From the IMG/VR virus record IMGVR_UViG_3300040801_000838, positions 1-29,651 of that record: a stretch of DNA of 29,651 nucleotides; one strand, 5' to 3'. The stretch comes from a virus. The notes below the pieces were generated by a model, which was not told where the DNA came from, did not search any database, and saw only the letters and a program-made list of their open reading frames with translations. This document shows positions 21,771-28,445 of this stretch, in pieces (position 1 is the first letter of the stretch; each line of letters starts with the position of its first letter). A program made the position numbers and the translations under genes.

Positions 21771-22160
21771 ATGCAAGTACAGACTAAAAAGTTTATTTGG
21801 GTTACATTTGCCCGCGAAGGCATTCATAAATATCCCGATGCGCCTGACGGTGTCGAATTCTTGAAGTACCCGCATAGGCACATGTTTCACTTCAAGGTGA
21901 AGCTCGAGGTCTTTCACGATGATCGAGATGTGGAGTTCATTCTGTTCAAGCGCGAGTTGGAAGCTCTTTACGGAAGCGGTACGCTTGAGCTGGATTTCAA
22001 GAGCTGCGAAATGATGGCAGAAGACCTCGCAGAATATATTCAAGAAAACTATCCCGGCAGAGATTTGATCATCTCCGTTAGCGAAGATAATGAGAACGGT
22101 TGCGAATGTTTTTATCCTGCGGATAGAGAACTGGTTCCGAGGCTATACGAGACGCACTAA
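21771..22160 (+). CDS. QueD/PTPS-like T-fold protein
   Basis: The 129 residues follow the layout of 6-pyruvoyl-tetrahydropterin synthase and QueD: a first strand with His19 (REGIHKYPDAP), an HxH pair at 35 and 37 (YPHRHMFHFKVKLEVF) equivalent to the zinc-binding HGH, SCEMMAEDLAEYI matching T-S-E-N-x-A with Glu80, and ISVSEDNENGCECFY matching the final V-x-E-T segment with Glu105. QueD makes the 6-carboxytetrahydropterin that QueE uses for 7-deazaguanines. The catalytic Cys four residues before the HxH is absent, so activity may differ. Its neighbours QueE and DpdA support the pathway. Fold assignment is by eye. Confidence 0.5.
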   Translation: MQVQTKKFIWVTFAREGIHKYPDAPDGVEFLKYPHRHMFHFKVKLEVFHDDRDVEFILFKRELEALYGSGTLELDFKSCEMMAEDLAEYIQENYPGRDLIISVSEDNENGCECFYPADRELVPRLYETH

Positions 22161-23263
22161 TGAATATTTACATTGTTGATTTAGAATCTGTACCCACTCG
22201 TTATACATGTGAATGGAAAACACATCTTCCTGTTCTGTTCAAGAACGAGGCTGACCGTCTCGGCAGAAGTGATGTAAAGGTTATCAATATTTCCGGTGGT
22301 GACGAACAGCTAAAAGCGACGCCCGGTGCATTTCTAAACTTTGCACAGACGAACATTTACAAGAACACACAATTGTCGAAGATTGCACGACTATTCTCCG
22401 ATGGTGTTATTAGCGAAGGCGATCACTTTATCTTCACCGACGCATGGAATCCTGCTATCATTCAGCTCAAGTATATGAGCGAATTGCTCGGCATTCCGGT
22501 GATAACACACGGACTGTGGCATGCTGGCAGCTACGACCCGCAAGACTTTTTAGGTCGATTGATTGGCAATAAGCCTTGGGTAAGGTACGCTGAGCGGTCA
22601 TTCTTCGAATGTTTTGACCATAATCATTTCGCCACTAAGTTTCACATCGACCTTTTCATTCGAGAATTGCTTGGTGGTGTGTCGGCTGATGCGCATCATT
22701 ATCTCGCCGACGGTAAGATGGTGCTGACTGGTTGGCCGATGGAATATATGACCGAAACGCTACAGCCGTATGTCGGTTTCAAGAAGCGTGATTTGATTTT
22801 ATTCCCGCATCGTATCGCACCAGAGAAGCAGCCCGAACGCTTCCGCGAGCTTGCTGCGATGCTCCCGCAATACGAGTGGGCGATTTGTCAAGAGCAGGAA
22901 CTAACGAAAGCCGAGTATCACACTCTACTCGGTGAGTCGAAGATGGTCCTGTCTCTCAATCTTCAGGAAACGCTGGGCATCAGTTGCTTCGAAGGTGCTG
23001 TGGTAGATTCTCTACCGTTGGTGCCGGATAGACTGAGCTATAGTGAGATGTATGATGACACCTGGAAGTATCCTTCCGAGTGGTCGGACAATGAATGGGA
23101 CAATGGCGGAAAGGAGAAGCTCGCTGCATTAATCCAAAATTATATGGATAACTACGCGAATTATGTTGAGGAGGTGATTGCTCAAACACACAGTCTACAG
23201 CGAGACTTCTTCTCCGCCGGCGGCCTACTAGATACGGTCTTCTCCTATAGAGGTAAGCAATGA
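22160..23263 (+). CDS. GT-B glycosyltransferase (family 4-like)
   Basis: The 367-residue product shows a GT-B pattern. The C-terminal half has LILFPHRIAPEKQPERF, resembling the start of family 4 nucleotide-sugar domains, and LSLNLQETLGISCFEGAVVDSLPLVPDR, with E-x-x-G and E-G in the donor-binding positions, then SEMYDD. The N-terminal half begins MNIYIVDLESVPTRYTCEW and would bind acceptor. It transfers sugar from a nucleotide donor; the acceptor may be DNA bases, virion protein or host glycan. It lies between a QueD-like and a QueE gene, overlapping the former by one base, so sugar addition to a modified base is a possibility. It is not the T4 alpha- or beta-glucosyltransferase by any motif I can see. 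Confidence 0.72.
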   Translation: MNIYIVDLESVPTRYTCEWKTHLPVLFKNEADRLGRSDVKVINISGGDEQLKATPGAFLNFAQTNIYKNTQLSKIARLFSDGVISEGDHFIFTDAWNPAIIQLKYMSELLGIPVITHGLWHAGSYDPQDFLGRLIGNKPWVRYAERSFFECFDHNHFATKFHIDLFIRELLGGVSADAHHYLADGKMVLTGWPMEYMTETLQPYVGFKKRDLILFPHRIAPEKQPERFRELAAMLPQYEWAICQEQELTKAEYHTLLGESKMVLSLNLQETLGISCFEGAVVDSLPLVPDRLSYSEMYDDTWKYPSEWSDNEWDNGGKEKLAALIQNYMDNYANYVEEVIAQTHSLQRDFFSAGGLLDTVFSYRGKQ

Positions 23264-23541
23264 AACAATTAGAACTCGACCTCTATATTGATCTCGATTC
23301 CTATTATGAGAGCTGGTATCAGATAACTTCGAACGCAAATCTCACCATTAGCAGTCTTACTGGCGCGACTATAAACTGGCAAGGGCCGAAGTCTATCGAA
23401 CAACGGTTAGACGCCATTGAGAATAGATTAGCAATCATTGACGAGTCGCAAGTGCCGGAGCTAGGTATGCTGCGAGACATCTACAACAAATATAAATTTG
23501 TGGAAGCACTAGCAAAGCAGAGAAAGGAAACGGACGAATGA
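23260..23541 (+). CDS. Small conserved phage protein, 93 aa (paralogue of next gene)
   Basis: ATGA overlap with the glycosyltransferase gene. The product has an acidic start (MKQLELDLYIDLDSYYESWY), a short coiled coil (KSIEQRLDAIENRLAIIDES) and the C-terminal helix MLRDIYNKYKFVEALAKQRK. That end matches MLKETYEKHNFAKQL of the next gene, so the two may be diverged duplicates. The layout resembles small T4-like phage proteins of unknown function. Confidence 0.65.
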   Translation: MKQLELDLYIDLDSYYESWYQITSNANLTISSLTGATINWQGPKSIEQRLDAIENRLAIIDESQVPELGMLRDIYNKYKFVEALAKQRKETDE

Positions 23542-23783
23542 GTAATTGCGAAGACTCAATTTACGATTTAGAAAAGACTTTTGAAAAGTCAATTGATGAG
23601 GTAAGACTTGCCCTTAATCTACTTTACACGCAGATGGGGTTTCTCGAAAGCAAAATGGACGAGCTTCTCAAGCTACACAAGCTCGAACCTCAGGAATGTA
23701 CAAGCAAGCACCCTATGCTAAAAGAGACATACGAGAAACATAATTTTGCCAAGCAATTGGTACTAGGAGATGATAATGGATAA
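23538..23783 (+). CDS. Small coiled-coil phage protein, 81 aa (paralogue of previous gene)
   Basis: ATGA overlap with its neighbour. The N-terminal half is helical with heptad spacing (LALNLLYTQMGFLESKMDEL), followed by a linker and the C-terminal motif MLKETYEKHNFAKQLVLG, similar to MLRDIYNKYKFVEALA in the preceding protein. No catalytic motif is visible. Its end overlaps the phosphoribosyltransferase gene by 8 nt. Confidence 0.65.
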   Translation: MSNCEDSIYDLEKTFEKSIDEVRLALNLLYTQMGFLESKMDELLKLHKLEPQECTSKHPMLKETYEKHNFAKQLVLGDDNG

Positions 23784-24234
23784 TAAGCACTATGTGAACT
23801 GGACGGAACTGGACTCTCTCATTCGCAACCTTCAATTTAAGATTGAAAACGGCAAGCGACAGCCCGATGTGATTATGGGCATTAGTCGAGGAGGATTGAT
23901 TCCGGGTGTTATGCTAAGTCATCTTATGAATCTGCCGATGGTGCCGCTAAGGTGGTCGACCAGAGATTTTCTCTACAGCGATGAAGATACGATTAACGAT
24001 ATTTCCGACGAAGTTCAAGACGGTAAGACCATTCTCATCGTCGATGATATTTGCGACACAGGACACACCTTCAAGCTACTGGCTGATTTTTTCGATAATG
24101 TCCCGTATGATGTAAAGGACCGCATCATTTGGGCATCCATTCATGTACGCACAGGTACAGACTTTGAACCCGATTATTATGCGAAGAGAATCGAAGACGC
24201 AGGCTGGGTTGTGTATCCATACGAAGGTGAATAA
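23776..24234 (+). CDS. Type I phosphoribosyltransferase
   Basis: The PRPP-binding loop ILIVDDICDTGHT and the upstream VIMGISRGGLIPGVMLSHLM are diagnostic of type I phosphoribosyltransferases, nearest in layout to xanthine-guanine and hypoxanthine enzymes. The enzyme would join a purine base to PRPP, salvaging nucleotides from degraded host DNA; the substrate cannot be told by eye. I prefer ATG at 23776 because AGGAG lies 6 nt before it; ATG at 23770 is in frame and adds two residues. The gene overlaps its neighbours by 8 nt and 1 nt. Confidence 0.85.
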   Translation: MDNKHYVNWTELDSLIRNLQFKIENGKRQPDVIMGISRGGLIPGVMLSHLMNLPMVPLRWSTRDFLYSDEDTINDISDEVQDGKTILIVDDICDTGHTFKLLADFFDNVPYDVKDRIIWASIHVRTGTDFEPDYYAKRIEDAGWVVYPYEGE

Positions 24235-24650
24235 TGATTAATTGGTTTAAGCGAAGACTACGCATCGGTGTATCGGTGATAGACTTTAACACCGTTCCGT
24301 GGGAGGACCCGATTCAAGAGACAAAAGAATATTATGTCTTTCGAGACAAGTATCCCGTGACCATCGGGCATCAGTTATATGTTCCTAAGTATAACGATGC
24401 TAAAGGTGTGCAGGCAGCGTTTGAAGGTGCTTTGCGAGAAGGGCGTTTAAGAAAACTATACGGCAATGCGGACGGTTTCAATATCGGCATCAATGTCGGT
24501 GTTGCAGCAGGACAGACTGTAATGTGGCCCCATGTTCATCTAATTCCTCGCTATGCAGGCGATACAGCAAATCCGACAGGCGGTGTTCGTAATGTTATCC
24601 CCGGTAAGGGCGATTACAAGAGTCCCGCATATAATATGCCCATCTGTTGA
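24234..24650 (+). CDS. HIT-superfamily nucleotide hydrolase-like protein
   Basis: The C-terminal half reads GFNIGINVGVAAGQTVMWPH then VHLIPRYAGD and GGVRNVIPG, the pattern of HIT hydrolases (N-x-G-x-x-A-G-Q-T-V, H-x-H-x-x-P-R, G-G-V-R). In the usual H-x-H-x-H triad the first His is Trp98 here, leaving His100 and His102. Typical members hydrolyse or transfer AMP from dinucleotides such as Ap4A. Loss of the first His may change but need not abolish activity. The TGA stop forms part of the next promoter's -35. The N-terminal 25 residues are basic. Confidence 0.8.
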   Translation: MINWFKRRLRIGVSVIDFNTVPWEDPIQETKEYYVFRDKYPVTIGHQLYVPKYNDAKGVQAAFEGALREGRLRKLYGNADGFNIGINVGVAAGQTVMWPHVHLIPRYAGDTANPTGGVRNVIPGKGDYKSPAYNMPIC

Positions 24651-24675
24651 CAAATCGCCTAAATACTGTTATAAT
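24647..24675 (+). promoter_or_regulatory. Perfect consensus sigma70 promoter overlapping a stop
   Basis: TTGACA (24647-24652), exactly 17 nt, and TATAAT (24670-24675) match the sigma70 consensus at all 12 positions. The TGA of TTGACA is the stop codon of the HIT-like gene. The predicted start, 7 nt after the -10, is base 24682, the A of the next ATG, so the mRNA may lack a leader. It would drive the small gene and QueE. Confidence 0.9.
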
Positions 24676-24681
24676 ATCAAT

Positions 24682-24891
24682 ATGAGTAGGTCTAAAGTTT
24701 GGTTTGGATTATCCTCACCGGAGGATAAGAGCGTTGTTCTCGAATGGTTAGATGAAAACTGCCCTGACCGTTTTGTATGGTACTGGGTGCCTGCGTCGGC
24801 TAGACGACGAGTAGAATTTGAGGCATCGGAAGACGCCAATCATTTTCGTGAATTCCTACAAAATGAAGGATTAGTGATTTATGAAATATAA
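24682..24891 (+). CDS. Small phage protein, 69 aa, possibly from a leaderless mRNA
   Basis: I use the ATG at 24682: the frame is open upstream through the HIT-like gene, but only this start follows the consensus promoter. The product begins MSRSKVWFGLSSPEDKSVVL and contains DRFVWYWVPASARRRVEFEA, then NHFREFLQNEGLVIYEI. No ribosome site precedes the ATG, because the -10 element ends 6 nt before it. It overlaps queE by 11 nt. No domain is recognised; the tryptophans and arginines in the middle suggest a small folded domain. Confidence 0.65.
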   Translation: MSRSKVWFGLSSPEDKSVVLEWLDENCPDRFVWYWVPASARRRVEFEASEDANHFREFLQNEGLVIYEI

Positions 24892-25795
24892 GTATAGTGA
24901 AATTTTTAAGTCGATACAGGGAGAAGGACATTACACAGGTGTTCCTACTCTTTGGATTCGTTGGTTCCTGTGTAACCTTCAATGCTCCGGCTTCGGTCAA
25001 AAGAATCCCGCAGATGAATCTACGTGGGAGCTACCGTATAAGGAGTTTGATGTCTCACAGGTCAAGCGCATTGAAGACCTTCCTGTTTGGGACAAGGGTT
25101 GCGATAGTTCGTATTCTTGGGCTAAGAAGTTCAAGCATCTTTGCCCCGCCGGAACAGCGGAAGAAATTGCTGACAAGCTTGAAGGGCTAATGGAGAACGA
25201 ATACAACCCATATAAGAAGTTCACTATTGTCAAGGATTACGGAGAAACATCTTCGGTGCAAGACATCCACCTATGTATGACGGGTGGTGAGCCGATGATG
25301 AAGCAAACACAGGCGGCGCAGATTGCCGTTTTGAAAGAGCTAGAAGCTCGCACCAATCTCCCTCGTTTTATCACCATTGAGACAAACGGCACACAAGAGC
25401 TGACCCCCGAGATGCGAGAAGTGATCTCAAACTTTAGTCGTAAGGGAGAATGGTTCTGGTCGGTGTCGCCGAAGCTACTGCACACCAGCGGTGAGCCTGC
25501 GGACCGCGCTATTCATCCAGACATTGTGAAGAGCTATATGGATGTTTCTCCGTTCGGTCAGCTCAAGTTCGTTGTGCGCGGCACTCCGGAATCCTGGGAT
25601 GAGCTAGAGCAGCGAGTGTATGATTTTAGAATGGCGGGTGTGAACTGGCCTGTTTGGATTATGCCTGTCGGTGCTACGGTCGAAGAGCAATCGACTGAGA
25701 CGGTTGGTGAGATTGCGAACGAGGCTATCGAGCGCGGTTATAATGTCGCTGCTCGCGTTCATTGCTACCTGTGGGGAAATAAGATTGGGACCTGA
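24881..25795 (+). CDS. queE: QueE-like 7-carboxy-7-deazaguanine synthase (radical SAM)
   Basis: The protein starts with the QueE signature SEIFKSIQGEGHYTGVPTLW, then RWFLCNLQCSGFGQ, and later MTGGEP, TIETNGT, WSVSPKLL and QLKFVV. QueE converts 6-carboxytetrahydropterin to 7-carboxy-7-deazaguanine using SAM and a 4Fe-4S cluster. The usual CxxxCxxC motif is split: Cys31 and Cys35 are in place, but the third Cys appears to be Cys74 in GCDSSYSWAK, matching C-D-T-x-Y-x-W of normal QueE after about 36 inserted residues. At 304 residues it is longer than most QueE (about 210-230). It shares the window with DpdA and QueD-like genes. Confidence 0.88.
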   Translation: MKYKYSEIFKSIQGEGHYTGVPTLWIRWFLCNLQCSGFGQKNPADESTWELPYKEFDVSQVKRIEDLPVWDKGCDSSYSWAKKFKHLCPAGTAEEIADKLEGLMENEYNPYKKFTIVKDYGETSSVQDIHLCMTGGEPMMKQTQAAQIAVLKELEARTNLPRFITIETNGTQELTPEMREVISNFSRKGEWFWSVSPKLLHTSGEPADRAIHPDIVKSYMDVSPFGQLKFVVRGTPESWDELEQRVYDFRMAGVNWPVWIMPVGATVEEQSTETVGEIANEAIERGYNVAARVHCYLWGNKIGT

Positions 25796-25817
25796 GAGTT
25801 TCAATCCGCTTCTCTTT

Positions 25818-26087
25818 ATGGGTTCCACGGCAGAAGAAACCGTGAACATCGTATTGAAAGGTGAGGGCGGTAAGAGCAGCCTGTGGATGGATCCTGAGAC
25901 AGGACAGCTTTGCTCAATCGTTAGGAATATTCGATTCCGAGAGAGTATGGTCGAAATAACAACCACAACACAAACGCTCACCGACCCGGACGGCACATTC
26001 AATAATTCTACCAACCCACAGGTTACGGTAGAAAAGATTACAAAACAAGAATACTTCAAAAGGAAGTTAGCAGGAGAAATAGAATGA
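25818..26087 (+). CDS. Hypothetical phage protein, 89 aa
   Basis: The ATG at 25818 is the first after queE. A TTG at 25785 in the same frame, preceded by GGGGA, would add 11 residues (LGPESFNPLLF) and overlap queE by 11 nt, which fits the packing style here, so the start is uncertain. The product contains SLWMDPETGQLCSIVRNIRF and EITTTTQTLTDPDGTF, then ends with a basic helix (VEKITKQEYFKRKLAGEIE). No family is recognised. It overlaps the next gene by ATGA. Confidence 0.6.
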   Translation: MGSTAEETVNIVLKGEGGKSSLWMDPETGQLCSIVRNIRFRESMVEITTTTQTLTDPDGTFNNSTNPQVTVEKITKQEYFKRKLAGEIE

Positions 26088-26734
26088 GTAAGAAACGATT
26101 TTTGCCTTTTGGTTGGTCGCCATCGCATTGGGGACTCAAGGGCAAGGTGCGCCAAGTAGCACACGCTGAACACGAGCTAGAAGGTGAGGCGTTGGAACGA
26201 GCTCTCCTGGAGATCAATCTCGCAAACAGAACTGAAAAGGAGATTGCTAAGGTCGAGCTAGATTTAGACCTCAAGTATCTTCATATCACTCCCGAAGAGC
26301 ATGACCGCGCTGTTCTCGAATTGCGTAAAGACGAACTCACAGAAAAAGAATATAAGATTGAAAGTCTTCGTCTTGATAAGAAATACGAAAAGATTACGGA
26401 CGAAGAATTCACGAAATATATGGCTTCCGCAAATGAGGAGCCGTATGTTCGCGTAGCAAAGATTGAAACTGATCCTGCAAATCCGGCATTTGGTGGAATT
26501 ATTCTTGACTGGAACAAGGCCTTCGTGCTATACTTAGAAGAGAATGGATACGGACCTGCGCCGACAGATGAAGAAATTATCGACCAATGGTTTACAGAGC
26601 TGTGCAAGAACATTGCCCTCGACTCTTTTGACGGCATTGGCGATTTCAACGAGAGACTCGATGCCTCAGCGACGCAGAATTCGGATATCATTTACAAGCG
26701 TGATTTGAAGAAAGAACCCAAGAAGGATAAGTGA
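26084..26734 (+). CDS. Conserved phage protein with W-rich N-terminus, 216 aa
   Basis: The start, MSKKRFLPFGWSPSHWGLKG, is a distinctive aromatic motif that I associate with unassigned phage proteins. Residues 25-130 form highly charged helices (ELEGEALERALLEINLANRT, EKEYKIESLRLDKKYEKITD) with two similar helical units, suggesting internal duplication. The last third (GGIILDWNKAFVLYLEENGY and EEIIDQWFTELCKNIALDSF) is a small mixed domain followed by a lysine-rich tail. It directly precedes RNase H, so a DNA-metabolism role is possible but not shown. Confidence 0.65.
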   Translation: MSKKRFLPFGWSPSHWGLKGKVRQVAHAEHELEGEALERALLEINLANRTEKEIAKVELDLDLKYLHITPEEHDRAVLELRKDELTEKEYKIESLRLDKKYEKITDEEFTKYMASANEEPYVRVAKIETDPANPAFGGIILDWNKAFVLYLEENGYGPAPTDEEIIDQWFTELCKNIALDSFDGIGDFNERLDASATQNSDIIYKRDLKKEPKKDK

Positions 26735-27750
26735 TGGCTAAGTATGTTCTTGTCGATGCGTTAAATATGTTTCATCGTGCGAAGCACGTCGTTCGCGGTG
26801 ATATTGATACGCGCATTGGTATGTCATTGCACATCACATTCAACGCTTTGCGTAAGGCGTGGCGAGACTTGAATGGTGACCACATCGTCTTTTGTCTTGA
26901 AGGTCGAAGCTGGAGGAAATCGTTCAGCAAGGATTATAAGGCAAATCGTGTGGTTGCTCAACTCAAGCGCAGCAAGCGCGAGGTCGAAGACGACGAGCTG
27001 TTTTTTGAGGCATACGACGATTTTGCTCGTTTCTTTCTCGACAAGACTAACTGCACGGTGCTGCAATGCCCTGTAGCCGAAGCAGATGATTTGATTGCAA
27101 TGTGGATTGACCTCCACCCGAACGACGAGCATGTCATTGTCAGTAGCGATTCGGACTTCATGCAACTCCTAGCACCGAATGTCACTATCTATAACGGGGT
27201 GGCGAACCACCTCGTCACTTTGGAAGGATTTTTCGATGACAACGGTAAGCCGGTTATCGACAAGAAGAGCGGCGAAGCTAAGACTCCGCCTGACCCGGAA
27301 TGGCTACTGTTTGAAAAATGCATTCGCGGTGACAAGTCCGACAACATCTTCCCCGCATATCCCGGTGCCCGCGTCAAGGGTAGCAAGAACAAGACTGGCA
27401 TGATGGAGGCGTTCGAAGACCGTAACTCGGGCGGGTTTAACTGGAACAACTTCATGCTTCAGCGTTGGGAGGATGTCGAGGGCAACGAGCATGTGGTCAA
27501 GGACCGCTACGAATACAATCGCCATCTCATCGACCTTCGTGCGCAACCTGCGGACATTCGTGAGGCATTGGTTGAGAGCATTATCTCCGAGGTGCATAAG
27601 GATCGCGTAAGCGGTGTCGGTATTCACTTCCTCAAGTTTTGCTCGCGGTGGGCACTCAATCGTATCTCTCAGTATCCCGACGAATTCGCTCGGATGCTCA
27701 ACGAATCCTATAACGGTAATCTATTGCCGATTGCAGAAGAAATAGAATAA
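26734..27750 (+). CDS. rnh: RNase H / 5'-3' exonuclease of the FEN family (T4 Rnh-like)
   Basis: The 338-residue protein has the metal-binding motifs of FEN nucleases: VLVDALNMFHRA at the N-terminus, FCLEGRSWRKSFSKDYKANR, PVAEADDLIA, VIVSSDSDFMQLL and RGDKSDNI. T4 RNase H (305 aa) removes RNA primers and adjacent DNA from lagging-strand fragments; this protein should act with the polymerase and clamp seen upstream. I use ATG at 26734; GTG at 26731, overlapping the previous stop, adds one residue. The ribosome site is AAGGATAAG. T4 has dsbA beside rnh; here they are far apart. Confidence 0.9.
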   Translation: MAKYVLVDALNMFHRAKHVVRGDIDTRIGMSLHITFNALRKAWRDLNGDHIVFCLEGRSWRKSFSKDYKANRVVAQLKRSKREVEDDELFFEAYDDFARFFLDKTNCTVLQCPVAEADDLIAMWIDLHPNDEHVIVSSDSDFMQLLAPNVTIYNGVANHLVTLEGFFDDNGKPVIDKKSGEAKTPPDPEWLLFEKCIRGDKSDNIFPAYPGARVKGSKNKTGMMEAFEDRNSGGFNWNNFMLQRWEDVEGNEHVVKDRYEYNRHLIDLRAQPADIREALVESIISEVHKDRVSGVGIHFLKFCSRWALNRISQYPDEFARMLNESYNGNLLPIAEEIE

Positions 27751-27759
27751 AGGAGGCAC

Positions 27760-28239
27760 ATGGTATTATTAAAGGAGCTCACAGAAGATAGTTGGCTAGT
27801 ATTATCCGATAACGAACAAGACAAACTAGGATTACTAAGCACCGAACCAAGCGGTCGTTTTGTATTGCTTGACCAAAACGGTAAGAAACTTTTCTCTAGT
27901 CGCAAGGACCTTTGCGACTTTTTTCACGATGATATTTTCAGCAAAGTTCAACAAGCCAGCCCTGTAAAGAGGGTTGAGTTTTTTGTCAAGGGTTATCCAA
28001 TCAACTACCCCGAACCCATCGAAGTCGATGACGACTCTCATTACCCGCTGTTCAAGAAGACCAAAATCAGCAAGGTGTGTCATTGTGCCGGTTATTATTG
28101 CGTTCGCTTTCCTAAGGGATGGATTCATGTATTTTGTCCGAAGCTTTCTACGCTGCAAAAATACGAGCACCGCGGACCGTTCAAGTCCAGCAATGAAATG
28201 AAGGACTGTTTGAAAGAGCTTCGCAAAGCAGATAAATAA
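27760..28239 (+). CDS. Conserved T4-like phage protein, 159 aa, unknown
   Basis: A perfect AAGGAGG lies just before the ATG at 27760. The C-terminal half contains VEFFVKGYPINYPEPIEVDD, CHCAGYYCVRFPKGWIHVFC and PKLSTLQKYEHRGPFKS, a signature I associate with a protein conserved among T4-like phages without an assigned role. Five cysteines and several histidines fall in this part, so metal binding is possible. Its stop codon is inside a GATAAATA late promoter. Confidence 0.75.
   Translation: MVLLKELTEDSWLVLSDNEQDKLGLLSTEPSGRFVLLDQNGKKLFSSRKDLCDFFHDDIFSKVQQASPVKRVEFFVKGYPINYPEPIEVDDDSHYPLFKKTKISKVCHCAGYYCVRFPKGWIHVFCPKLSTLQKYEHRGPFKSSNEMKDCLKELRKADK
28231..28238 (+). promoter_or_regulatory. Late promoter GATAAATA overlapping a stop codon
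   Basis: GATAAATA is formed by the last codons and the TAA stop of the upstream gene. Its last A lies 6 nt before the A of the next ATG (28244). In T4, transcription starts about 6 nt after this element, so the predicted mRNA would begin at the start codon. Because it doubles as coding sequence, chance is possible. Confidence 0.5.
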
Positions 28240-28243
28240 TTGC

Positions 28244-28444
28244 ATGGAAGATGCAATTAAGAATTTTCGACTAAAGATTCGAAACACGCAAAAGCTAAAG
28301 AGAGACTCTCTTACATTCTCAACTAAAGAAGGTCTAGAGCTAGACAAAGCTATCGAAGGCTTAGAAAAGGAAATAGAGCGCCTAAATCGAGAACTATTGA
28401 AAGAGCAAAGTCTTAGTATAGACATTGTAGGCGCCGAGTTTTAA
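28244..28444 (+). CDS. Small coiled-coil protein, 66 aa
   Basis: The product is nearly all helix with heptad spacing (EGLELDKAIEGLEKEIERLN, RELLKEQSL), ending SIDIVGAEF. There is no recognisable ribosome site before the ATG; the late-promoter element ends 5 nt upstream. The next gene starts 1 nt after the stop. No family is recognised; a scaffold or structural helper role would fit a short coiled coil, but nothing shows it. Confidence 0.6.
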   Translation: MEDAIKNFRLKIRNTQKLKRDSLTFSTKEGLELDKAIEGLEKEIERLNRELLKEQSLSIDIVGAEF

Positions 28445-28445
28445 G

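Noticed and set aside
21700-21864. Small plus-strand frame starting MNDFRNELLDNEYTNIIKDI after the gene ending at 21707.
   Set aside because: The overlap style with the upstream stop fits, but it overlaps the QueD-like gene by 94 nt and its second half reads as an out-of-frame shadow, so I kept only the candidate promoter here.
23770-23781. ATG at 23770 as the phosphoribosyltransferase start.
   Set aside because: It adds only two residues and lies directly on the AGGAG ribosome site, which fits better 6 nt before the ATG at 23776.
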